From the NCBI GenBank assembly GCA_009844405.1, contig VYBO01000046.1, positions 21,244 to 85,243 on the forward strand: a DNA stretch of 64,000 nt. Direction: 5' to 3'. A program made the translations under genes and the position numbers. Numbering within the stretch: the first letter of the stretch is position 1; each line of letters starts with the position of its first letter. The notes under the pieces were generated by a model, which ran no database searches, was not told where the DNA came from, and saw only the letters and a list, made by a program, of their open reading frames with translations. This document shows, one piece after another, positions 18,578 through 27,471 of this stretch. The DNA is from Acidimicrobiaceae bacterium. Lineage in GTDB: Bacteria; Actinomycetota; Acidimicrobiia; Acidimicrobiales; Aldehydirespiratoraceae.

Positions 18578-21037
18578 ATGGTCCAAGGGCTGCCTGATCG
18601 GGCCCAGGTGGTGGTGGTCGGCGGCGGCATCGTCGGCTGCAGCGTGGCCTACCATCTGGCCCGCCGGGGCATCACCGACGTGGTCGTGCTGGAGCAGAAC
18701 AAGCTCACCGGCGGCACCACCTGGCACGCGGCCGGGCTGGTGGCCCAGCTCAAGTCGACGTTCAGCCTCACCAAGCTGGCCACCTACTCGGCCCGCCTCT
18801 ACGAGGCGCTCGAGGACGAGACCGGCCAGGCCACCGGCTGCCGCACCCCCGGGTCGATCTCGGTGGCCGCCGACGCCGAGCGCTGGGAGGAGATCCGCCG
18901 GGGCGCGGCCATGGCGATGTCGGTGGGGGTCGATACCCGTGAGATCGGCATGGACGAGCTTCGGGAGCGCTGGCCGCTGATCCGCACCGACGACTTGGTG
19001 GGCGCGCTGTACATCCCCCGGGACGGCCACACGTCCCCGGTGGACACCACCATGGCGCTGGCCAAGGGGGCCCGCAGCCGGGGAGTGCGCATCCTCGAGG
19101 ACGTCGCGGTCACCGGGCTGCGCACCCAAAACGACGCCATCGCCGGGATCGACGCCACCCACGGCAGCATCGAGACCGAGACCGTCGTGCTGGCCACCGG
19201 CATCTGGACCCGCCACCTCGCGGCCCAGATCGGCGTCAACGTGCCGTTGCAGGCCTGCGAGCACTTCTACGTCGTCTCAGAGCCCCTCGGGCTCGACGCC
19301 GCCACGCCGGTGCTGCGCGACCCCGGCAACCACACGTACTTCAAGGAGGAGACGGGCAAGCTCATGGCCGGCTTCTTCGAGCCCCGGGGCAAGGTGTGGC
19401 GCCTCGACGGCATACCGGGGGACTTCTCCTTCGGCACGCTGGGCGAGGACTGGGACCACATCTCACCCGTCTTCGAGCGGTCGATCCACCGGGTGCCGGC
19501 GCTGGGGGAGTGCGGCATCCAGCTGTTCCTCAACGGCCCCGAGGCCTTCACCCCCGACGGGGTGTTCTACCTGGGCGAGTCGCCCGAGGTGGACGGCTGC
19601 TTCGTGGCGGCCGGCTTCAACTCGGTGGGCGTCCAGTCCGCGGGCGGCGTGGGCTGGGCCCTGGCCGGCTGGATCGCCGACCGCCATCCCCCCATGGACC
19701 TGTCGTCGGTCGACATCCGCCGTGCCTTCCCGTTCCAGGCGGAGCCCGCCTATCTCGCCGAGCGCGTCCCCGAGAGCCTGGGTCTGCTGTACGCCATGCA
19801 CTGGCCCTTCTACCAGTACGAGAGCGCCCGGGGCCGGCGGGTGTCGCCCCTGCACGACCGCCTGGACGCGGCCGGGGCGGTGTTCGGCGAGACCGCGGGC
19901 TGGGAGCGGCCCAATTGGTACGCCGCCGGCGGCCAGGCCCGGGAGTACGCCTACAGCTACGGCAAGCAGAACTGGTGGGCCAACGCGGGCGAGGAGTGCC
20001 GGGCCGTGCGGGGGCGGGCAGCGCTGTTCGACCAGACTTCGTTCGCCAAGTTCACCGTGGACGGCCCCGACTCGCTGACGGTGCTGGACGAGCTGAGCAC
20101 AGCCCGCATCGACGTGCCCGTCGGCCGGGCGGTGTACACCCAGTGGTGCAACGACCGGGGTGGCATCGAGGCCGACCTGACCGTGACCCGCCTCGGCCTG
20201 GACCGCTTCCTGGTGGTGACCGCGGCCGCGGCCCAGACCCGTGACTGGGCCCGCCTGCGCCGGGCGTGCCGGGGCCGCAACGTCGAGATCTCCGACATCA
20301 CCGAGCACTGGGCCATGCTGGGGCTGATGGGCCCCAAGGCCCGCTTCGTGCTGGCCCCGCTCACCGACGCGTCCCTCACCAACACCGACTTCCCGTTCGG
20401 CACGTCCCAGCGCATCGACGTCGCCGGCATCGACGTTCTGGCCCTGCGCATGAGTTACGTGGGCGAGCTCGGCTGGGAGCTGTACCTGCCCAACGAGCGG
20501 GCGGTGGAACTGTACGACGCGCTGATGGAGTCGGGCGAGCCCCACGGCCTGGCCCTGGCCGGCTATCACGCCATGAACACGCTGCGGCTGGAGTCGGGCT
20601 ACCGGCACTGGGGCCACGACATCACCGACGAGGACACGCCGATCGAGGCCGGGCTGGGCTTCACCGTCGGCTGGGACAAGCCCAATCCCTGGAACGGCCG
20701 GACCGCGCTGGAGAACCAGCGGGAGCAGCCCCGCAACAAGCGCCTGATCCAGTTCCGCCTGGAGCACCCCGAGATGCTCTGCTACCACGACGACCCGATC
20801 CTGCGGGACGGCGAGCCGGTGGGCGGCACCACGTCGTCGATGTGGAGCTACGTCGAGGACCGCTGCCTGGCCATGGGATATGTGCACCGGCCCGGCGGCG
20901 AGGGCGTGGTGCAGGAGTGGCTCGACGCCGGCGCCTTCGAGATCAACATCGGCGGCGATCTCGTGCCGGCCACCCCGTCGATCCGAAGCTTCTACGATCC
21001 CCGCAACCAGCGAGTCCGCCTGCAAGACGGCCCCTGA
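18578..21037 (+). CDS. FAD-dependent oxidoreductase-GcvT fusion (dimethylglycine/sarcosine dehydrogenase-like)
   Basis: VVVVGGGIVGCSVAYHLARRGITDVVVLEQNKLTGGTTWHAAGLV (FAD GxGxxG); C-terminal GcvT-like ISDITEHWAMLGLMGPKA, LRMSYVGELGWELYLPNERAVELYDALM. RBS-like ggagg before ATG 18578. Confidence 0.87.
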   Translation: MVQGLPDRAQVVVVGGGIVGCSVAYHLARRGITDVVVLEQNKLTGGTTWHAAGLVAQLKSTFSLTKLATYSARLYEALEDETGQATGCRTPGSISVAADAERWEEIRRGAAMAMSVGVDTREIGMDELRERWPLIRTDDLVGALYIPRDGHTSPVDTTMALAKGARSRGVRILEDVAVTGLRTQNDAIAGIDATHGSIETETVVLATGIWTRHLAAQIGVNVPLQACEHFYVVSEPLGLDAATPVLRDPGNHTYFKEETGKLMAGFFEPRGKVWRLDGIPGDFSFGTLGEDWDHISPVFERSIHRVPALGECGIQLFLNGPEAFTPDGVFYLGESPEVDGCFVAAGFNSVGVQSAGGVGWALAGWIADRHPPMDLSSVDIRRAFPFQAEPAYLAERVPESLGLLYAMHWPFYQYESARGRRVSPLHDRLDAAGAVFGETAGWERPNWYAAGGQAREYAYSYGKQNWWANAGEECRAVRGRAALFDQTSFAKFTVDGPDSLTVLDELSTARIDVPVGRAVYTQWCNDRGGIEADLTVTRLGLDRFLVVTAAAAQTRDWARLRRACRGRNVEISDITEHWAMLGLMGPKARFVLAPLTDASLTNTDFPFGTSQRIDVAGIDVLALRMSYVGELGWELYLPNERAVELYDALMESGEPHGLALAGYHAMNTLRLESGYRHWGHDITDEDTPIEAGLGFTVGWDKPNPWNGRTALENQREQPRNKRLIQFRLEHPEMLCYHDDPILRDGEPVGGTTSSMWSYVEDRCLAMGYVHRPGGEGVVQEWLDAGAFEINIGGDLVPATPSIRSFYDPRNQRVRLQDGP

Positions 21038-21144
21038 CTGCTCGAAGCGCCTCTGCGACAAACCTCGACGTTGTCGGGATGGCGGCCTTTCGGGCGTTGA
21101 CGGTCTGTTGAAGGAAACGTGGAGGCTCATGGTTCACTGGCGCG

Positions 21145-21387
21145 ATGATGCCACTGGTCCTCCCCAGCGCCCGACGCCATGGCATCTCTGATCGCGACAT
21201 CCTGCACGCCTATCGCAATGCGGTGGACTTTTTCGCAGCGGAGGATCCGGACGAGGACCTGATGACGGTCGTCGGTGCCGATGAGAGCGGTCGACTGCTG
21301 GAGGTAGGTTTCCGCAGAGACCGGTCGGGGCGCCGCCTTGTCGTACACGCGATGCCCGCTCGCCCCAAGTATCTCAGGCACCGCTGA
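21145..21387 (+). CDS. small hypothetical protein, possible toxin-like
   Basis: 80 aa; ARRHGISDRDILHAYRNAV...MTVVGADESGRLLEVGFRRDRSGRRLVVHAMPARPKYLR resembles small toxin-like actinobacterial ORFs. Confidence 0.5.
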   Translation: MMPLVLPSARRHGISDRDILHAYRNAVDFFAAEDPDEDLMTVVGADESGRLLEVGFRRDRSGRRLVVHAMPARPKYLRHR

Positions 21388-21495
21388 ACCGGACGCCACC
21401 CCCTATTGCGAGGGCTCGCCCCGAGGGCGCACCAAAGCGGTGACCCGGATGATCTCAGCACTGCGGGTGACTGAAGCCCACCCTATAGTGAGCCC

Positions 21496-21828
21496 ATGCC
21501 GCGCGCCCCTGAAGAGGTCCTTGAGGAAGCGGAGAAACTCGCGGACTGGTTCGAACAGCACGGTCCATCGCCAGAGAATCAGCAGCCGGTCTCGCAGTTC
21601 TTCATCGGATGCATCGTCGATGCCGTGAGACTCGGCGATGCGCGTGACATCGCAGCGGCGGTTCTAGCCGCCCGGAACGCCAGGGTCTCGTGGTTCCAGA
21701 TCGGCGACGCCCTCAACGTATCGGCCAGGGATGCCGAGCACCGCTTCGGTGCCGTCGTCGAATTGGCGCAGGCAGCGCGCAAGAAGGTACGCAGTGCCAC
21801 ATCCGAGCTGCCGCCACTAGGTCGTTGA
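21496..21828 (+). CDS. hypothetical protein
   Basis: 110 aa; MPRAPEEVLEEAEKLADWFEQHGPS...ISWFQIGDALNVS-like helix pattern (VSWFQIGDALNVSARDAEHRFG). Confidence 0.5.
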   Translation: MPRAPEEVLEEAEKLADWFEQHGPSPENQQPVSQFFIGCIVDAVRLGDARDIAAAVLAARNARVSWFQIGDALNVSARDAEHRFGAVVELAQAARKKVRSATSELPPLGR

Positions 21829-22012
21829 GAATGCCGCGCCGGCTGCGGATCTGTCGGGCTGCGTCGCTGCAACGATATCCGTGAAACGATCCAACACTGC
21901 GGCGCGAGCATCCTGGCCGTGTCCGTGCAGATGGTAGACGCTGATTTCTCGCCCTAGTGCGCCACGTGTAACGCCGGTCGGCACTTCCGCGGGATCCGGC
22001 GCTCCGTCGGGG

Positions 22013-24106
22013 TCAGGGTTCGATGGTGAGGGGGCTGCCGAACAGCCAGAGGCCCGCGGGGGCGTCGGCCGGCAGGAAGCGGCTTCGGGGCAGCCGCGGC
22101 CCGCCCCAGGCGCCGGGGACCTCCCAGGTCTGCAGCGCTAGCTCTGTGCGGCCGCCGGCCCCGGAGCGGGCTATGAGGCGCACGTGCACCGCGTTCCCGC
22201 CCAGCTCGAGCGTGAGGTGGCTGCTGTGCTGCCACCCGCCCGCGGCGGCGGCGCCCGGCACCGTCCGCGTCCGCGGCAGCAGCAGCTCGCCCCAGGCGCC
22301 GCCGGGCCCGAGCTGTTGGAGCGCGAGCTCGACGCGTCCGCCGTCGAGCCGCCGCGCCGCGGGGCGCAGCACGAGCTCGGTGGGGACGGCGACGCTGACG
22401 GTGACCGTCACTGGCGGGGTCGCCTGCTCGCCGTCGGTGGCAGCGACGCTGAACGTGGCGTCGCCCTCGGCCAGCGGCGTCACCGTGACCGTGCCGCCGG
22501 CCAGCGCGACGCCGATCACGTCGGAGGGCTGGGGCTCGCCCAGCTCGAAGCCCAGCGGGTCGCCGTCGGGGTCGGAGAAGTGCTGTCTCAGGTCGAGCTC
22601 CGCGGCCGGGCCGCCGCTGAAGAGCCGCAGCGGCTCGACGGCGTCGCCGCGCGGCCCGCGGTTGGGCAGCTTCACCCGGTAACTGGGTGAGCGGCGGCCG
22701 TCGGCCGCGGTCACCGTCACGACGATCGCCGCGAAGTCGTCGTCGGGCGCGGCCGGGAACAGGTCCACCTGGTGGCCGTTGGCCGGGTCGCCGTCGGCGT
22801 CGGCCGGCTCGACGGTGACGGTGGCGCCGGCGTCGCGGGCGCGGGCCTCGACGGTGGTCTCGCGTACCGGGGCACCCCACTCGGCCCGGTACGCCCTCGT
22901 GTCGGGCTTGAACCGCCCGATGTCGAGCCCGCTCAGCGACAGCGCCGCCAGGGGCGCGTCGGCCGGCATTTGGTAGCTGTAGACCCGGTCGTCGCCGGCG
23001 TCGGCGACGTACATCACCCGGCCGTCCGACCATACGCCGCGCGGGCTGCCGTTGCCGGCCTCCGCGAGCGCCGCGAAGTCCAGTTCGGGCGTGCGCCGCA
23101 GCTCCGTGGCGCCGCCGGGCTCGGCGGGCATCCGGTAGGCGAACAGCCGCGCCCGGTCGTGGTCCGACACCCACACGCCGGTCCCGTCGGACCACAGGCC
23201 GTGCGGCGCGGCGTTGGCCGCGTCCAGCTCGTGGCGGCCGAGCGGCTCACCGCCGGGAAGCTCGTAGGCGAACAGTGCGCCCTCGCCGGCGTCGAGCACC
23301 CACAGCGCGGCGCCGTCGCCCCAGACGCCGCGCGCCTCGGCGTTGCCGGCGTCGAGCGCGAACTCGCGCCCCTCGAGGCGCCCGCCGGCCGCGTCGTAGG
23401 CGAAGACCCGGTCGGCGCCGCTGTCCGACACCCACAGCACGGCGCCGTCCGACCAGACGCCGCGCGCCACGGCGTTGGCCTCCGCCACCGCGATGGCGGG
23501 TGCCGCCTCGGGCCGCCCGCCGTCTCGCGCGTAGTCCGGGCCGGCGTCGAGCGGGTAGCCGTGCAGGGCGTCGGGCCGCCCCGTCGCGTTGTCGAGCAGC
23601 CACAGCACCGCGCCGTCACCCCACATCCCCGTCGGCGTGCCGTGGTCGTTGCCCAGCGCGGCGACGTCGCGGGTCACGGTCCACGCGAACGCGTCCGGGG
23701 ACGGCTCGGGCGCCGCCGGGACGCCCGGCGGCTCGCCGACCGACTCGATCAGCCAGCTGCCGTCGCCCTGCGACTGCGCGCGGAGATGGTAGACGCGCCC
23801 GTCGATGCGCCAGCCCGGCACCTCGACGGAGACGGCGTCGCGGAAGAACAGGAAGCGGCCCCGCCCCGACCGGTCCACGAGGAAGCGGCTGTCGGTGCCG
23901 GGGTAGACGCAGGGCATGCCGAAGACGACCACCAAGTCGGCGCGGCACACCGGCGGCTCGACCTCCTGCGCGGCCGCCGGCGCCGCGCCGGCGGCGCCGA
24001 GCGCCAGGAGCGCCGCCACCAGCAACGGCAAACTCCGCGTGAGCGTGCGCCGCAGCACTGCGATGCCCGACGGCCCGGCCGGGCTTGCCCGGTGTTGTTG
24101 ATGCAT
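22013..24106 (-). CDS. secreted multi-repeat beta-propeller-like protein with cadherin-like/Ig-like domains
   Basis: Signal peptide (LPLLVAALLALGAAGAAPAAAQE); about five G(V/L/M)W(S/G)DGxxxWVxDxxxxRVFAY repeats; LSGLDIGRFKPDTRAYRA; FSDPDGDPLGFEL; two similar C-terminal modules. Confidence 0.75.
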   Translation of the reverse strand: MHQQHRASPAGPSGIAVLRRTLTRSLPLLVAALLALGAAGAAPAAAQEVEPPVCRADLVVVFGMPCVYPGTDSRFLVDRSGRGRFLFFRDAVSVEVPGWRIDGRVYHLRAQSQGDGSWLIESVGEPPGVPAAPEPSPDAFAWTVTRDVAALGNDHGTPTGMWGDGAVLWLLDNATGRPDALHGYPLDAGPDYARDGGRPEAAPAIAVAEANAVARGVWSDGAVLWVSDSGADRVFAYDAAGGRLEGREFALDAGNAEARGVWGDGAALWVLDAGEGALFAYELPGGEPLGRHELDAANAAPHGLWSDGTGVWVSDHDRARLFAYRMPAEPGGATELRRTPELDFAALAEAGNGSPRGVWSDGRVMYVADAGDDRVYSYQMPADAPLAALSLSGLDIGRFKPDTRAYRAEWGAPVRETTVEARARDAGATVTVEPADADGDPANGHQVDLFPAAPDDDFAAIVVTVTAADGRRSPSYRVKLPNRGPRGDAVEPLRLFSGGPAAELDLRQHFSDPDGDPLGFELGEPQPSDVIGVALAGGTVTVTPLAEGDATFSVAATDGEQATPPVTVTVSVAVPTELVLRPAARRLDGGRVELALQQLGPGGAWGELLLPRTRTVPGAAAAGGWQHSSHLTLELGGNAVHVRLIARSGAGGRTELALQTWEVPGAWGGPRLPRSRFLPADAPAGLWLFGSPLTIEP

Positions 24107-24255
24107 GCCTGCCTCCCCTCGCCCGGCGCCCGCTGGAGCAAACGTCGTGTGCTCGGGCTGGGCTTGAGCCGCTAGAGCAAAGCTATCGTCACGCGGCCCC
24201 GGAGGGGGACGATAGGGCCTCGAACGAGGGCCTCGCTGCACAGCTCGCGGTAGAC

Positions 24256-24325
24256 ATGATGGAATCTCACGCGCGCGCCGCTGCGGCCGTTCTCCTCGCG
24301 GCACAAGACATTCGGCGGCTGCCTG
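24256..24325 (+). pseudogene. Relic of the 5' end of a nucleotidyltransferase-like gene similar to 26773-27435
   Basis: atgatggaatctcacgcgcgcgcc...ctcctcgcggcacaagacattcggcggctg aligns with atgacggagcctcccgcgcgc...ctcctcacagcacacgacataaggcggctg; no downstream ORF. Confidence 0.5.
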
Positions 24326-24661
24326 AGATCTGACGCTTCTCCGGGTCACAGATGGCCACCTACCGCGAAGGGCCGAGAACATGGTGACCGAGTGGGCCGA
24401 GCGGAACCGCCCGCGAGCTCCAGGATGCCTGGCAGCGAGCGGAGCGGCGCCGGCATCCCGGCAAGATCGCACCTTTGGAGTAGCCGCAGCCGTCATGCGA
24501 TTGAACTCGACGTCGGAGCCTGCCGTCGGACAGCACCGACACTCGGCCCAGCAGCGGCGATGTTGCGGGATGCCGCCGCGGTGCGGTAGAGTGCCGCCAA
24601 CACGACTTGACGGTTCGGCTCTGGGCGGTGCCGTCCGTCGCTGGAAGGCAAGGAGTGTGCT

Positions 24662-26006
24662 ATGACCATTTCCCGACCGATGTCTGTGAGGACTGTCTTC
24701 TTGGCGTTGTGCGCGGCTCTCGTCGCGGCGGCGCTTCTGGCGGTCGCCCCCCCCCCCCGCTGACGCGCAGACCGAGCCGGTAGGCGCGGTCATAGCCACC
24801 GCGACCTGGATTTGGACGTTCAACGACGACGGCACCATTGACGAGACCACTGATGCGGCGAAGAAATATCTGAACATCGTCGACAACTTCTTTCAGAAGG
24901 GCGCCACCTCCTACGGCACGTCCATCGAGTTCGAGGAAGTCATGCGTCGGGGTGTGCTGGCAGGCGAGAAGGTGACGGCCAGGTGCAGCCCCGACCACGT
25001 CTGCACCTGGAACGGCGGCGACGTGGACGATGACAGAGGCAAGGACTGCGACAGATCCTCCGACGGTTTCGATCCCTCCTGCAACTTCACGTTGACCTAC
25101 AAGGAGGTCGAGGTGCCCGAGGTGGTGGACTACGTGGATGTCTCGCAGGACGACGTCGACGCGCAGCGCGACCCGAAGGGCACGGTGCCGGCCGGCCCGC
25201 GCAGCCGCACCGCCACCTACAGCGTGCCGGGCCATCTGACCTGCGGAGACCTGTTCGGCCAGGCCTATGTTTGGACGGTCAAGGATGAGTTGCTGGTCGC
25301 GACGTACTATGTGGAGGTCTATTCGCGCGACGACAACGGCGACGTCGTCGTCCCGTTCGTGGTGACCGGATGCGTGCTGCGCGACCCGGACGAGCCGTAC
25401 CATCCGATCGTCGAGCAAGTCGACGCCAACGGCGACACGGTAATAGACTCCATGACCAATCTCCCGGAGCTGGTCAAGGCTTCAGAGCCTCAGATGCGCG
25501 GCGGGCGGCCCGTGACCGCCGGCGAGGTCCTGCCCGCCACCCGGGCCCCTGTCACCGACTGCAGCATGCTCGAAGGCACCCCCAGGGGCAGCGAGTGCGT
25601 CGTCACCTACCACGAGTACACGTCGCCGGACGCCGCCGGCGAGGTGCCGCGCCCGGCCACGGGCCGGCTGGCGAGCGTCACCCACCCCGGCGACGCCCCC
25701 GAGTACGAGCCGCCCACCGAGCGCGAGGTCGAAGCCTGCAACCGCCGCTCGGACCACGAGACCTGCATCAACAAGCTCGAGGCCGACGCGTTGAACGACT
25801 ACTACCGGGCGCTGGAGGCCCACGACGCGAAGGTCCAGCGCTACGAGCAGGAGCTCGACAACCTCGCCTACGACATCGACGACGACCCCGCCACCCCGGA
25901 GACGCTCCGGGGCGAGCCGTTCTGGGTGTGCACCTCCTACGAACAGTGGAAACGCGACGTCGAAGAGGGCTACACCACCGGACAGCGCTGCTACCTCGTC
26001 GGCTGA
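24662..26006 (+). pseudogene. Secreted Cys-rich hypothetical protein, frameshifted at a C12 homopolymer in the signal peptide (possible phase-variable ORF)
   Basis: ATG 24662 encodes MTISRPMSVRTVFLALCAALVAAALLAVAPPPR then stop; the continuing frame from GCT 24759 encodes ADAQTEPVGAVIATATWIWTFNDDG... to 26006. Frames join if the tract has 11 or 14 C. Confidence 0.7.
24747..24758 (+). repeat. Homopolymeric C12 tract
   Basis: cggtcg-CCCCCCCCCCCC-gctgac. Confidence 0.9.
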
Positions 26007-26049
26007 CACCAGCCACCGGCGGCGCAGCCGCCGCAAAACCATCGAACAC

Positions 26050-26079
26050 CCGGGCCCCCGCCTACATGCGGGGGCCCGG
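26050..26079. terminator. Perfect 12-bp stem hairpin downstream of the secreted protein gene
   Basis: CCGGGCCCCCGC-CTACAT-GCGGGGGCCCGG; no U-tract, so terminator function uncertain. Confidence 0.5.
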
Positions 26080-26183
26080 CGCTGTAGGCCGCAACCCGCG
26101 GTTCAGTTGCTCAGGTCGATTGTCACACAAGCCAGTCAAAGAGCGAGCGCGGATTGATCGGCGGCCAATCGCGTCGCAGGGTG

Positions 26184-26235
26184 GTCATTTCCGCTCTTGT
26201 TCGCTTCGCTCACGGGCCGCTCGGGCCACGGCCCC
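26184..26235 (-). repeat. Dispersed ~52-bp intergenic repeat, copy C (reverse orientation)
   Basis: Revcomp ggggccgtggcccgagcggcccgtgagcgaagcgaacaagagcggaaatgac. Confidence 0.85.
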
Positions 26236-26341
26236 GCCCGTACGGGCCGGGTCGCCCGCCTATCCGCGGGGCCTCAAAGTCAATCGTATAGTGCTGTCAA
26301 GCACGACCGGGATGCGATGGCCGGAGCTAGGATCGCCTCCG

Positions 26342-26776
26342 ATGACTGGCACGGGCTCTGACGCTGCTCAGGAGGAGTCGGGCGGACGGATGTCGCGCCG
26401 CTGCATGTTGCTGGAGGAGATCCCCGCGGAGATGGACGCCCCCGGCCGCGGCGCCGGCCATCTGCCCATCATGCAGTTCATCAAGGACTGGAACAACCAG
26501 CCCGAGTCACGGGCCCGTATGCTCGCGGACGCGCTGCCGGCAGGCACCGACACTGGGACCGCCGCCAAGATAGCGGCCGTGGTGCACGCACTCTGCGAAC
26601 GCGACGCCCATCCGCTGCCCGGCTGGATCGACGCTGCCGTCGCTTCTGAGGACGTCGCCCTCGTCGGCGCCGTCGATCTCGCCACACCGTACGGGCAGGA
26701 TGTGCGTGCCGGCGCCCCTGCGCCGTGCCGCCACCACCGCGTCTACTTCTCGACGAAGACCTTGTACTCGACATGA
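26342..26776 (+). CDS. putative antitoxin-like hypothetical protein paired with a nucleotidyltransferase-like gene
   Basis: MQFIKDWNNQPESRARMLADALPAGTDTGTAAKIAAVVHALCERDAHPLPGWI...HHRVYFSTKTLYST; 4-bp ATGA overlap with the next gene. Confidence 0.6.
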   Translation: MTGTGSDAAQEESGGRMSRRCMLLEEIPAEMDAPGRGAGHLPIMQFIKDWNNQPESRARMLADALPAGTDTGTAAKIAAVVHALCERDAHPLPGWIDAAVASEDVALVGAVDLATPYGQDVRAGAPAPCRHHRVYFSTKTLYST

Positions 26777-27435
26777 CGGAGCCTCCCGCGCGCCCCCGCC
26801 GCGGCCGTCTCCTCACAGCACACGACATAAGGCGGCTGCTGGGCGCGCTCAACGACTGCCTGCTCGATCTCGACTCGCGTCACCACCAAATCCTCGTCGC
26901 CGGCGGCGCTGCGCTGGCACTCATGTGGGAGGACCGCTCCACCCAGCATCGCGCCACCCGCGACATCGACGTCCTCGAGCACCGCTTCCGGTCTCCGCCC
27001 GAACGCCGCACCGGCGCTGTTGACCTGATCTCGATGCGCTTCCCGAAGGAAATGGTGCGCTCCATCCGGCTGATAGCCGAACTGGAGGACCTCCCCCACA
27101 ACTGGCTCAACACAAGCGCTGCCATCTTCACCCCCGACGGCGACATGCGCCCGCAGCTGCTGTATCAAGGAGAATGCCTGACCGTGCAGGCGCCCTGTGC
27201 GGAACTACTTCTCGCCATGAAGCTCTATGCAGCCCGAGAACACGACCTCGAAGATGCAACCAGACTCGCACACGATGCAGCCATCACGGAGCCCGCAGAG
27301 CTCGTCGCGCTCGTCGCTTCCGCCTACGGCGCCGATGCGGCCGAAGCCAGCACCCGCTTCGCGGCCCAGACGGCGCAGGAAATCCAGAGGCCTGCGACAA
27401 GCCGCAGCGACATGGACCCTGATGCAGACATATAG
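26773..27435 (+). CDS. DUF6036/AbiEii-like nucleotidyltransferase-family protein
   Basis: ILVAGGAALALMWEDRSTQHRATRDIDVLEHRF (GG..A......R.T.DID) plus LLAMKLYAAREHDLEDA. Confidence 0.65.
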   Translation: MTEPPARPRRGRLLTAHDIRRLLGALNDCLLDLDSRHHQILVAGGAALALMWEDRSTQHRATRDIDVLEHRFRSPPERRTGAVDLISMRFPKEMVRSIRLIAELEDLPHNWLNTSAAIFTPDGDMRPQLLYQGECLTVQAPCAELLLAMKLYAAREHDLEDATRLAHDAAITEPAELVALVASAYGADAAEASTRFAAQTAQEIQRPATSRSDMDPDADI

Positions 27436-27471
27436 AATACGGTGCTGGTGCGCACACCTTCGGGAGGGGCC

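Noticed and set aside
19463-21130. 555-aa reverse-strand ORF
   Set aside because: Shadow of the first FAD-GcvT gene.
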